Source of the DNA: Shewanella psychrophila | GTDB taxonomy: Bacteria; Pseudomonadota; Gammaproteobacteria; Enterobacterales; Shewanellaceae | DNA: 64,000 bases | Assembly (NCBI RefSeq): GCF_002005305.1 | Contig: NZ_CP014782.1 | Location: 5,084,001 to 5,148,000, forward strand | Direction: 5' to 3' | Part shown: in pieces, positions 16,837 through 24,838 of the stretch | How the letters are laid out: each line of letters opens with the position of its first letter | How positions within the stretch are numbered: position 1 is the first letter of the stretch | The notes under the pieces: generated by a model | What the model was told of the DNA's origin: nothing | The model's database searches: none | What the model saw: the letters and a program-made list of their open reading frames with translations, nothing else | Translations under genes and position numbers: made by a program

Positions 16837-17109
16837 ATGTCGAACATTATTCAACTGCTAGAGCGTATGGGACAAGATTCAGAACTGCAAACAGAGCAGA
16901 GCTTTGAGCAAGCGATTCAAGACTCCGCACTCACCAATGAGCTAAAACAGTCTCTACTAAACCGAGATAATATCAGCCTTAAGCGTCAGCTCGATGTTTG
17001 TCCTGATGTAGTTTGCATTCTACTACCAAGTGAAGATGAAGATAAATCTGACGAAAAAGATGAAACCGAAGACAAGCAAAATGATATTCGCACATTAAAA
17101 GTTGGTTAA
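16837..17109 (+). CDS. Borosin precursor peptide 2
   Basis: A 90-aa paralogue of peptide 1: MSNIIQLLERMGQDSELQTE, then NELKQSLLNRDNISLKRQLD, then the probable core CPDVVCILLP (55-64) and an acidic tail. The recognition helices and the CPDxVC start of the core are conserved between the two peptides, while spacer and tail differ, which is the pattern of a RiPP precursor pair read by one enzyme. Ribosome-binding site AAGGA. The stop codon lies six bases before the GTG of the GGDEF gene. No protease or transporter adjoins, so maturation after methylation is unexplained. Confidence 0.85.
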   Translation: MSNIIQLLERMGQDSELQTEQSFEQAIQDSALTNELKQSLLNRDNISLKRQLDVCPDVVCILLPSEDEDKSDEKDETEDKQNDIRTLKVG

Positions 17110-17115
17110 ACCGTA

Positions 17116-18948
17116 GTGAGCTTTCTAATAAAAAAACCAAGCATATTGATCATAACCTTAATATGTTTGAGTTTTTTTTCTTTCAACCTAAAAGCCGTAC
17201 AGGATATAAGTTTCGATAAACAACTAAAAAATGCTGATAGGATAAGAAGTAGCAACCCAAATAAGTTTAATGAGATAGTTACTAGCCTTTTACAGCAAAA
17301 AAGCTCTCTTACGCATGATCAAATTCTTCATCTATCCTATCTAAATGCATATAGGTTGACATATAAAGGGCAATTTGATGACGGAATCCTGCTTTTTTTA
17401 AAAATAGCAGACTCCGATGCCAGCAGCTTACTAAAAATAAGAGCAAACATATCACTAGTCAATATTTATGCTATATCAAAAAAGTGGACTAAAGGACTAT
17501 CGTCTTTATCTAAAACGATAGAGCTAATTCCTAGCATTGAGAGTCAAGAAATAAGACAGCTTGCTATTGCTTCTGCTGTATTATTTTATAACCAGCTTGG
17601 TCAATATGAGCTTGGTCTATCTTTCGCAAATAAACTTCTGCATGAACCTATTGAAGGTCGAACACTTTGTGTAGCCCACAACCTAAAACTAGAATCTCAA
17701 TTCGAGCTTGGGCTACTCAAAGAAGGTGATCCGCAGATCCTTGAGGGGATTGAAGCCTGCCAGCAGAGCAATGAAGTGGTTATGGAGAGCGCCATCTATA
17801 GTTATCTGGCCGAGCTGCATCTGAAGAATACGAATCCTCAGAAAGCAATTTTAGCCCTCGAAGAGAACTTACAGGCCATTGAGCAAAGTCGTTACGCACC
17901 AATAGTCGCACTCTACTACTCCTTGTTAGCCAAGTCATACTTTCAAATAGAATCAGATGCTATAGCGGAAGATTACGCACAAAAAACCATTCAGCAAACA
18001 AAGAATATCGCGAATTCTAAACCTGAAGTTTCATCCTACAAGGTCCTCTACCAAATAGCCGAATCCCGTGGTGAACATCAGCAGGCACTTGAATATCATA
18101 AGAAGTATGCCGAGGCCGATAGAGCTTATCTGGATGATATCAAGACTAAGCATTTAGCCTTCCAGTTAGCTGAGCATCAGACCACAGAGCAGAAAAGCCG
18201 CATCGAGTTGCTAGATAAACAGAACAACTTGCTAACCATTGAGCAGAAACTATCTGCGATCAAAGCGGAAAACAACCGACTGTTTATCGCCATGTTGATT
18301 GCGATTATTACCTTACTGGTGTTTTGGGCCTATAAGTCCTGGATGACACAGAAACGCCTTAAACAGTTGGCCGAATATGACGCGCTAACAGGCATTTTAA
18401 ACCGTGGCCACTTTACACAAGTCGCCCAGAGCGCACTTAAATATTGTGCCAATACGGATATGTACCTGAGCTGCATCTTGTTTGATCTCGATAAGTTCAA
18501 GAATATTAACGATAGCTATGGTCACGCTTGTGGGGATTGGGTATTAAAGAAAGTCGCTAAGGTATGTCAAGCTCAGGGGCGTAAGAATGATATCTTTGCC
18601 CGTCTCGGCGGTGAAGAGTTCTGTATCGTACTGCCAAGCTGTGATCTCGTTACCGCGACTAAGCTTGCCGAAGAATATCGCAAAGTCATCGAGCGAATCG
18701 ATTCAGCGGATTCTGGATTCGACTTTACTGTTAGTGCCAGCTTTGGTGTGACTGATACCCTACGTTCGGGACATGCATTAGAGAAGCTCATCGCCGATGC
18801 TGACGAAGCTATGTATGAATCGAAACATAATGGCCGTAACCGGATCACGGTTTATTCCGTACCAACCGAAGATGCAGACTCTGATAAAAATACAGCTGCC
18901 AATTCAGGAGGTGCTCAAGCTGACCAGCCTTTGTTCACGGGGAGCTAA
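17116..18948 (+). CDS. TPR-GGDEF membrane diguanylate cyclase
   Basis: A 610-aa protein with an N-terminal signal or anchor (about 8-27), a periplasmic TPR-like helical region (about 30-340), a coiled coil (345-388), one membrane segment (about 390-410, MLIAIITLLVFWAY) and a GGDEF domain with intact GGEEF at 498-502. An RxxD inhibitory site (RKND, 489-492) precedes it by the canonical five residues, so it should make c-di-GMP with product inhibition. The start is a GTG six bases after borosin precursor 2, with no visible Shine-Dalgarno, so translation is probably coupled to the precursor. Co-expression with the RiPP is likely; a functional link is inference. Confidence 0.9.
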   Translation: MSFLIKKPSILIITLICLSFFSFNLKAVQDISFDKQLKNADRIRSSNPNKFNEIVTSLLQQKSSLTHDQILHLSYLNAYRLTYKGQFDDGILLFLKIADSDASSLLKIRANISLVNIYAISKKWTKGLSSLSKTIELIPSIESQEIRQLAIASAVLFYNQLGQYELGLSFANKLLHEPIEGRTLCVAHNLKLESQFELGLLKEGDPQILEGIEACQQSNEVVMESAIYSYLAELHLKNTNPQKAILALEENLQAIEQSRYAPIVALYYSLLAKSYFQIESDAIAEDYAQKTIQQTKNIANSKPEVSSYKVLYQIAESRGEHQQALEYHKKYAEADRAYLDDIKTKHLAFQLAEHQTTEQKSRIELLDKQNNLLTIEQKLSAIKAENNRLFIAMLIAIITLLVFWAYKSWMTQKRLKQLAEYDALTGILNRGHFTQVAQSALKYCANTDMYLSCILFDLDKFKNINDSYGHACGDWVLKKVAKVCQAQGRKNDIFARLGGEEFCIVLPSCDLVTATKLAEEYRKVIERIDSADSGFDFTVSASFGVTDTLRSGHALEKLIADADEAMYESKHNGRNRITVYSVPTEDADSDKNTAANSGGAQADQPLFTGS

Positions 18949-19058
18949 AGACTTAGAGAAGTTTCAAGCTATAAGTGCTAAGTTTTAAACTAGTTATTTA
19001 GCGTTTAGTACCTAGATTCTAGGTTCTGGAAACTTCCCTAAAAATAAAAGGAATTTCT

Positions 19059-20825
19059 ATGCAAAGCTTGTGGCATGCTGAAACAGCCAGTCAATTCGTT
19101 ACCCCTCTCGAATTAAGAGTCTATACCTCACGTCTGTTAGGCCAAGAGCCATCATTAGTGCTACATGGCGGTGGCAATACCTCAGTTAAGACCCAAGTCA
19201 AAAACCTGTTTGATGAGACCGAAGAGATACTCTTTGTTAAAGGCAGCAGCTGGGACTTAGAGACCATTGAGGCCGAGGGTTTTGCGCCTGTTAAAATGGA
19301 CGTGTTACTGAATATGGCCAAGCTGCCAGAGCTGACCGACAGTGACATGGTCAAGTATCAACGCGCCGCCATGATAGACCCAAACGCGCCTAACCCGTCA
19401 GTCGAAGCCATACTGCACGCCATTATCCCCTTTGCTTTTGTGGATCATACTCACGCTGATGCCGTTGTGACCCTGACCAATACAGGCTCTAGTTCAAGCT
19501 CGAAGGGCTCCGTCTATATCGAACAACTTTTTGGTAAACGTGTACTGGTTATCCCCTATGTGATGCCAGGCTTTGCCCTGGCTAAACTGGTTTATGAGAT
19601 GACTCAGAACATCGACTGGCAGTCGATAGAGGGGCTAGTGCTAATGAACCACGGCCTGTTTACCTTTAGTGACGATGCCAGAACAGCTTACGAGAACACC
19701 ATAAAGTTGGTGACGGAAGCCGAAAATTTTATCGAAGCGAATCTTTGCATCAATGCCGAAGAACGAGAAGAGGCGGATGAAAAGAGCCTTGAGTACTGTG
19801 ACGAGAACATACATATTGATCTGGTGGAGCTCGCAAAAATCCGCAACTTGGTATCGGCGCAAAAAGGCGCACCGCAAGTAGCGCTACTAAATAGCAGCAA
19901 GGGCTCATGTCATATCGCCTCACACCCAGAGCTTAAAAGCATCGCCAGCCGCGGCCCACTTACGCCGGACCATGTCATTCGTACTAAGCGCATTCCAGCT
20001 ATTTTGAATGACGATTTCGAAGCCGACCTTAGTGATTATGCCCAAGACTATATCGAATATTTTGACCGCTATCAGAGCGGCCAAACCATGCTTAACTACG
20101 CTCCGAACTTTGCTATCTGGCAAGGTAAAGCCGCTATATCTTTCGGCAAGACAGTCAATCAGGCCTTAATCATCGAAGACATCACCAGCCATACCTTCGA
20201 GGCCATATTAACTGCCGAAGCTCTTGGTGGTTATCAGGCTCTGAGTCCAGCTGATATTTTTGCAGTGGAGTACTGGGAACTTGAACAGGCTAAACTGAAA
20301 AAGGGCGCGAGCTCAAACAACAAACCTTTATTAGGCAAGGTCGCCATGGTAACCACGGCCGCAACACAAGTAGGTCAAGCGATTGTGACTCATATGGAAG
20401 CTTTAGGTGCTAACGTGGTCGAACTTGGTGAACATCTTGAGTTTGATACCTTAGACAAGTGTCAGGAAGCGGCTGAAATCGCCATCATAGATTTTGGCGG
20501 ATTAGACATAGTTATCTGCCTTGGGGATGACCCATCTAACCTAATGTTACTCAAAGCCTGTGAAACCTTTTTAGAACATGGGATCAATCCCACGGTATTG
20601 TGCGTCAACCACGGCGCCCTGCCAGTCATGAGCAATAACATCATTCAGGTACTACACCTCGCCTGCTCAGAAAGTCCGACGTTAACCTCACAGGATAATT
20701 CTAAAATATTAGTGCGTAAGACCAATGGCGAACATCCACAAAGCGGCGTATTTAATCTACTCAGTGCAATAACCATGATGTTGTCGAATGATTACATGCC
20801 TCACGAGGAGGGGGTAGTGGTTTAA
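19059..20825 (+). CDS. Class II aldolase fused to a degenerate short-chain dehydrogenase domain
   Basis: The 588-aa protein has a class II aldolase/adducin domain (about 12-400), with LHGGGNTSVK, the zinc motif DHTHADA and MNHGLFT. A Rossmann segment follows (about 425-588, GKVAMVTTAATQVGQAIV). Full-length relatives (rhamnulose-1-phosphate-type aldolase/SDR bifunctional proteins) are about 100 residues longer and have Tyr-x3-Lys; here the SDR part lacks that motif and is short, so only the aldolase is likely active. It heads a set with an LsrK-like kinase and a cupin, suggesting catabolism of a phosphorylated sugar-like compound. Confidence 0.83.
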   Translation: MQSLWHAETASQFVTPLELRVYTSRLLGQEPSLVLHGGGNTSVKTQVKNLFDETEEILFVKGSSWDLETIEAEGFAPVKMDVLLNMAKLPELTDSDMVKYQRAAMIDPNAPNPSVEAILHAIIPFAFVDHTHADAVVTLTNTGSSSSSKGSVYIEQLFGKRVLVIPYVMPGFALAKLVYEMTQNIDWQSIEGLVLMNHGLFTFSDDARTAYENTIKLVTEAENFIEANLCINAEEREEADEKSLEYCDENIHIDLVELAKIRNLVSAQKGAPQVALLNSSKGSCHIASHPELKSIASRGPLTPDHVIRTKRIPAILNDDFEADLSDYAQDYIEYFDRYQSGQTMLNYAPNFAIWQGKAAISFGKTVNQALIIEDITSHTFEAILTAEALGGYQALSPADIFAVEYWELEQAKLKKGASSNNKPLLGKVAMVTTAATQVGQAIVTHMEALGANVVELGEHLEFDTLDKCQEAAEIAIIDFGGLDIVICLGDDPSNLMLLKACETFLEHGINPTVLCVNHGALPVMSNNIIQVLHLACSESPTLTSQDNSKILVRKTNGEHPQSGVFNLLSAITMMLSNDYMPHEEGVVV

Positions 20826-20920
20826 AGCTGAGAAGTAGTTTTAAGTGGTAAGTCGTAAGAACAAGCAATGATCCGCGCCAGCTCTTACTTATCCCTTACA
20901 GCTTAGCGCTTACATCTAAA
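20826..20920. repeat. Heptamer repeat element with inverted arm after the aldolase gene
   Basis: TAAGTGGTAAGTCGTAAG (about 20840) is followed by CTCTTACTTATCCCTTACAG and CTTAGCGCTTAC, i.e. the opposite strand of the same heptamer. The organisation copies the element after azurin at 10023. Confidence 0.7.
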
Positions 20921-20952
20921 AGAAAGCTCAAACGCAGCATAAGGAAATGAAC

Positions 20953-22563
20953 ATGGAAAACTATCTGTTAGCCATAGATGCGGGGACGGGCAGCGGCCGT
21001 GCCGTGCTGTTTGATTTGCAGGGACGCCAAATCTCCGTGGGGCAAGAGGAGTGGCAGCACTTAGCCGAAGCTGGTGTCGATAACTCCATGGGCTTCGATT
21101 TCGATAATGACTGGCCGCTGCTGTGTCGCTGTATCAAGCAAGCCATCCACAACGCTAATATCTCACCCCGGCAGATCATCGCCATTTCCGCTACAAGTAT
21201 GCGCGAAGGCATAGTGGTGTTTGATGAAGATGGCACAGAAATCTGGGCCGTCGCTAACGTCGATGCCAGAGCCTCTCAGCAAGTGATGGCATTGAAAGAG
21301 TCCTCACCGGATATTGAATATCGTGATTATCAGCAGTCCGGGCAAACCTTCGCTCTTGGCGCCCTGCCCCGCTTACTCTGGCTCAAAGAGCATCATCCGG
21401 AGCTGTATGACAAAGCTGATTCTGTTGCCATGCTTAGCGACTGGGTGTTAGCCAAGCTAAGCGGCATAATCGCGACCGACCCATCCAATGCGGGCACCAC
21501 AGGAATTTTCTCCCTCTCCTCTCGTAACTGGGTGCCAGAAATGGCAGAGGAAGTTGGCCTAAACCCTGCGATATTTCCACCAGTGGTCGAGACTGGCACC
21601 CAGATAGGTAAAGTCACCGCACAAGCCGCCAGTGAGTCAGGGCTCAGTGCTGGTACAGCTGTGGTGATGGGCGGCGGGGATGTTCAGCTTGGCGCTGCAG
21701 GTCTGGGAGTCGTCAACCTCGGTGATATCGCGGTGCTGGGCGGCAGTTTCTGGCAGCAGGTGGTAAACATTGATTCCAAGATGCCGCCACCGGAAGATAT
21801 GTCCATTAGGGTTAATCCTCATGTGATCACCGGACTCTCTCAGGCCGAGGGGATCACGTTTTTTAGCGGCTTAGTGATGCACTGGTTTGTGGATGCCTTC
21901 TGTCATTTAGAGAAACAGCTAGCCGAAGAGCGCGGCATAAATATCTATGCCTATATGGAAGAGTTAGCCCAGCAAGTGCCTGTGGGCAGCTATGATATCT
22001 TGCCGATTTTCTCCGATGCTATGCATTACGATCACTGGTATCACGCCGCACCTTCATTTATCAATCTTTCACTGGATGCGGGCAAGAGCAACCCGGCTTG
22101 CCTGTTTCGCAGCCTGCAGGAAAATGCCTGTATCGTCTCGGCCATTAATCTCGAGAATATCCAAGTATTTAGTAAACCCAACACAAATACAGCAGGCTTT
22201 GCCGATGCTCGTAAACAAAGCGAAGCAGAACAGGCGATAGTATTTGCAGGTGGTGCCAGTAAAGGCTTCTTATGGCCGCAAATTCTCGCCGATGTCACCG
22301 GCAAGAAAGTCAAAATACCTCAAGTTAAGGAAGCCACATCTCTGGGCTGCGCCATGGCCGCCGGCGTTGGTGTGGGCATCTATGCCAGCATCAAAGCAGC
22401 GGCAGACTCGATAGTTAGCTGGGAGAAAGAATACCAGCCCAACATGGAAAACCATGTGAAATACCAAGTTTTAAAAGAGAAGTGGATTCAAGTGTATGAG
22501 CAGCAATTAAAACTGGTCGATAAAGGCCTAACCAATTCAATGTGGCAAGCGCCGGGGCTTTAA
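20953..22563 (+). CDS. FGGY-family kinase closely resembling autoinducer-2 kinase LsrK
   Basis: The 536-aa protein begins with the phosphate-1 loop LLAIDAGTGSGRAVLFDL and follows LsrK closely throughout: SATSMREGIVVFDEDG, WAVANVDARA, DPSNAGTTGIFSL, GGGDVQLGAAGLGVV, HAAPSFINLS, FAGGASKGFLWPQILADVTG, and ends WQAPGL. LsrK phosphorylates the AI-2 signal DPD. There are no lsrACDB, lsrR, lsrF or lsrG genes nearby, so the substrate may be a related five-carbon or similar compound handled with the aldolase upstream. The ATG at 20953 has AAGGAA six bases before it; an ATG two codons earlier has none. Confidence 0.85.
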   Translation: MENYLLAIDAGTGSGRAVLFDLQGRQISVGQEEWQHLAEAGVDNSMGFDFDNDWPLLCRCIKQAIHNANISPRQIIAISATSMREGIVVFDEDGTEIWAVANVDARASQQVMALKESSPDIEYRDYQQSGQTFALGALPRLLWLKEHHPELYDKADSVAMLSDWVLAKLSGIIATDPSNAGTTGIFSLSSRNWVPEMAEEVGLNPAIFPPVVETGTQIGKVTAQAASESGLSAGTAVVMGGGDVQLGAAGLGVVNLGDIAVLGGSFWQQVVNIDSKMPPPEDMSIRVNPHVITGLSQAEGITFFSGLVMHWFVDAFCHLEKQLAEERGINIYAYMEELAQQVPVGSYDILPIFSDAMHYDHWYHAAPSFINLSLDAGKSNPACLFRSLQENACIVSAINLENIQVFSKPNTNTAGFADARKQSEAEQAIVFAGGASKGFLWPQILADVTGKKVKIPQVKEATSLGCAMAAGVGVGIYASIKAAADSIVSWEKEYQPNMENHVKYQVLKEKWIQVYEQQLKLVDKGLTNSMWQAPGL

Positions 22564-22567
22564 AACT

Positions 22568-22629
22568 TGTAGGACCGGCTTTAGCCGGGAGAGATTAAAT
22601 AAAGCATCGCAGCTAAAGCAGCTCCTACA
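22568..22629. repeat. Inverted pair of REP-type palindromes
   Basis: TGTAGGACCGGCTTTAGCCG and, on the other strand, TGTAGGAGCTGCTTTAGCTG face each other over 62 bp. Each has the GTAGGAGC-GGCTTTAGCC pattern of REP sequences spread by REP-associated tyrosine transposases in gammaproteobacteria. It fills the gap between the kinase and cupin genes. No transposase is nearby. Confidence 0.8.
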
Positions 22630-22669
22630 TACGAGCCCGTAGCCAACAATAAAGAAATTAGGAACCGCT

Positions 22670-23044
22670 ATGTACTTAACTAATGAATCAGAGCATAACT
22701 ATCGCTTCGGCGAGTATGGACCTAAATACTTAACCAATGGGCCGAGAGTTCACTTCGGCATTGTGGTGATCACTCCCGGTGAAGCCCATCCTTGCCATAA
22801 GCATAAGACTCAGGAGGAATCCTTCTTGGTGCTCAAAGGAGAATGTGCGGTTTATGTGGATGGTGAACGTGTGCTAATTAAGCAAGGCGACTATCTGCGC
22901 TGCGAGCCAGGAGAGTCTCATTTATTCAGGAACGAGAGCGATAAGGACTTTAAATCTGTCTTCGTCAAAGCACCCTATAGTGCAGAGAAAGACAGCGTCT
23001 ACATCGACTGGCAACCAGGCCAGCCCTTCTTAAAAGAAGAATAA
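22670..23044 (+). CDS. Cupin-domain protein
   Basis: A 124-aa single-domain cupin with metal-binding pattern HPCHKHKTQEESFLVLKGE (G-x5-H-x-H-x4-E type) and the second motif GDYLRCEPGESHLFRNES. Small cupins bind a metal and often isomerise or bind sugar-like ligands. It follows the LsrK-like kinase on the same strand with a REP pair between; a shared pathway is likely but the reaction is unknown. Ribosome-binding site AGGAA. Confidence 0.85.
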   Translation: MYLTNESEHNYRFGEYGPKYLTNGPRVHFGIVVITPGEAHPCHKHKTQEESFLVLKGECAVYVDGERVLIKQGDYLRCEPGESHLFRNESDKDFKSVFVKAPYSAEKDSVYIDWQPGQPFLKEE

Positions 23045-23048
23045 AGCT

Positions 23049-23067
23049 GCTCCTAATGTCTAGGAGC
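23049..23067. terminator. Hairpin between convergent cupin and lipoprotein genes
   Basis: GCTCCTA-ATGTC-TAGGAGC is a perfect 7-bp stem with a 5-base loop, four bases after the cupin stop. There is no strong T tract, so function as a terminator is uncertain. GCCTAAA repeats follow at 23098-23113. Confidence 0.4.
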
Positions 23068-23120
23068 TAGGTCTAGTCTAGTCTACATCTAGCTTCTAAA
23101 GCCTAAAGCCTAAAGTATGA

Positions 23121-24062
23121 TCAACGCTTAACTTGTTTAAGGTTTAGCTGCTTCATTTTATGCTTTAGCTGCTTGAGCTGTGATTTTTGCTCAGTACTTA
23201 GTTTAGTCGCTTTGGCTTGAAACTCAGATTTTGCAGGTATACCAGGTAACGGATAAATTTTTACATTACCGTCTTTATCGACGTTGACTCTACGTCCATT
23301 ACGGCCCTGAAAGGTATATGAACCATCTTTGTTTTTATCAGCCTGTGCAATTTTTTCCTCAGTTTCGGCATGATAGATGTAGATAGTGCTCTCAAAGGGT
23401 GGTGACCAAGCAATTCTGTAGCCTTGTACAGCAAATGAGAAATCACCGGATTTGAAGGTAATATATCCACCGCTATCTACCTGAACCGTCAAGTCACGGC
23501 CTTGGATATCTGCACCCGGCAGTAAAGGTCTGCCGTTATCTGGAATCACTAAGCTACCGTCACTGTCTATCACTATGCTGCGACCAAGATAAGTAGTCAC
23601 CACAATCCGGCCACTGTCATCTTTAGTGCCGCTGGCGACAGTCACACCGTTACGGTCGGTAATGGTCACTGAACCATTTTCATGATCGTGAAAGCGATAG
23701 ACAGTCACAAAGTCATGCATCATAGCATCTGAGCTTATAACTATAGCGCCATTGCCATTGATGCTAAACGTCACATCTAATGGTGTGCTAGTCGCCACAT
23801 CATCGGTTGGGCCATGACCAAAGTCAGGATCCACATGTTCAAAATCAGGATCTGTTTGATCCGGCTTCACCCCAAAGTCAGGATCGACTCCATCGGGATC
23901 GAGTCCAAATTCAGGATCGACAATTTCAGGGGCATATCCAGGGTCAAACTCGAAGCCTGGATCGCCATCAAATTCAGGCGTACTTGACCCCGAAGAGCCA
24001 CTCGATGCACAGCCCACCATTGTTATGCTGGCGAGTAGTAATGCGATTAATGATTTTTTCAT
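23121..24062 (-). CDS. Lipoprotein with acidic DPDFG repeats
   Basis: A 313-aa protein starting MKKSLIALLLASITMVGC, a clear lipoprotein signal with Cys18. Next comes a low-complexity acidic stretch (about 25-85) built from DPDFG/DPEFG-like units (at least six), then three similar beta-rich segments each with NG/DG turns (TITDRNGVTVASG, IVIDSDGSLVIPDNG, VNVDKDGNVKIYP), and a Lys/Gln-rich helical tail (about 280-313). The ATG at 24080 lies before the ribosome-binding site (AGGAAACAT), so I start at 24062. No family recognised; probably an outer-membrane surface lipoprotein. Confidence 0.8.
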   Translation of the reverse strand: MKKSLIALLLASITMVGCASSGSSGSSTPEFDGDPGFEFDPGYAPEIVDPEFGLDPDGVDPDFGVKPDQTDPDFEHVDPDFGHGPTDDVATSTPLDVTFSINGNGAIVISSDAMMHDFVTVYRFHDHENGSVTITDRNGVTVASGTKDDSGRIVVTTYLGRSIVIDSDGSLVIPDNGRPLLPGADIQGRDLTVQVDSGGYITFKSGDFSFAVQGYRIAWSPPFESTIYIYHAETEEKIAQADKNKDGSYTFQGRNGRRVNVDKDGNVKIYPLPGIPAKSEFQAKATKLSTEQKSQLKQLKHKMKQLNLKQVKR

Positions 24063-24197
24063 ATATGTTTCCTCTCCCATCTAGGAAACATATGTTAAAT
24101 AACTTCAGCCTGACTATAAATGCAGCTAGATAGCGCCAACACATTCAGCTTATGAATGTGTGCGTACGACCTTGAGCATTCCGTCCATGTTTACTAT

Positions 24198-24725
24198 TTA
24201 CTGATGCAACTTAAATACAGCCTCTGTTAGCGCACTTTTAAGCTCATCATTTTTAAGCTCACCTTTTTCCATATCGAAGTTATCGAAGAAGCTAGGGATA
24301 GATAAGCTGGCTTTCACATCGGCAGCAAAATAGGGGGCGGAACCAGAGGCAGCCGCTAATACAGATTTAGCGCCACCAGGTCCAGGAGAAGTCGCTAGCA
24401 AGACCATAGGCTTATTCTGGAACACCTTCATATCTATGCGTGACGTCCAATCGAACAGGTTCTTATAAGCTGCTGTGTATGAACCGTTATGCTCGGCAAA
24501 TGAGATGATGATGCCATCAGCTTCGCCAAGTTTGGCAAAGAACTTCTGCGCCAGCTCAGGCTGACCTAGCTCCTCTTCCCTGTCTTGGCTAAAGATAGGC
24601 ATTTCATAATCATTGATATCGAGTATCTCAACGTCGGCACCTTCCACTATTGATGCGGCGTAAGTGGCGAGTTGCTTGTTGATGGATTTAGAACTGTTGC
24701 TGGCTGCGAATGCTAATAATTTCAT
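24198..24725 (-). CDS. NAD(P)H-dependent FMN reductase (flavodoxin-like)
   Basis: A 175-aa protein with the phosphate-binding start LLAFAASNSSKSINKQLA, the AEHNGSYTAAYKNLFDWTSR block (G.Y....K..ID/W) and ATSPGPGGA loop of the ChrR/YieF-type FMN reductases. It reduces flavin, quinones or xenobiotics with NAD(P)H in the cytoplasm. It lies downstream of a Bcr-type exporter on the same strand, 111 bp apart with two CCTGAGC-type repeats in the gap, and the pair diverges from a LysR regulator; a role in handling and exporting a toxic compound is plausible. Confidence 0.88.
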   Translation of the reverse strand: MKLLAFAASNSSKSINKQLATYAASIVEGADVEILDINDYEMPIFSQDREEELGQPELAQKFFAKLGEADGIIISFAEHNGSYTAAYKNLFDWTSRIDMKVFQNKPMVLLATSPGPGGAKSVLAAASGSAPYFAADVKASLSIPSFFDNFDMEKGELKNDELKSALTEAVFKLHQ

Positions 24726-24760
24726 AATAATTCCTCTTTAACTTTTAATTTAGTAAAAAT

Positions 24761-24838
24761 GCTCAGGGCTGATTTTTAAGAGCCGATCAAGACTGCTTTA
24801 ATTTAGTAAAACCGCTTCTTCACAAGCCGCTCAGGGCT
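24761..24838. repeat. Two CCTGAGC-type repeats between exporter and reductase genes
   Basis: AGCCCTGAGC (reverse strand) occurs at 24761-24770 and AGCCCTGAGCGGCT at 24825-24838. The second begins at the exporter's stop codon, so the TAG is part of the repeat (TAGCCCTGAGCGGCTT). Confidence 0.75.

Noticed and set aside
20953..22563. A complete AI-2 uptake (lsr) operon.
   Set aside because: Only the kinase resembles Lsr proteins; no transporter, LsrR, LsrF or LsrG was found, so I did not assign the symbol lsrK.
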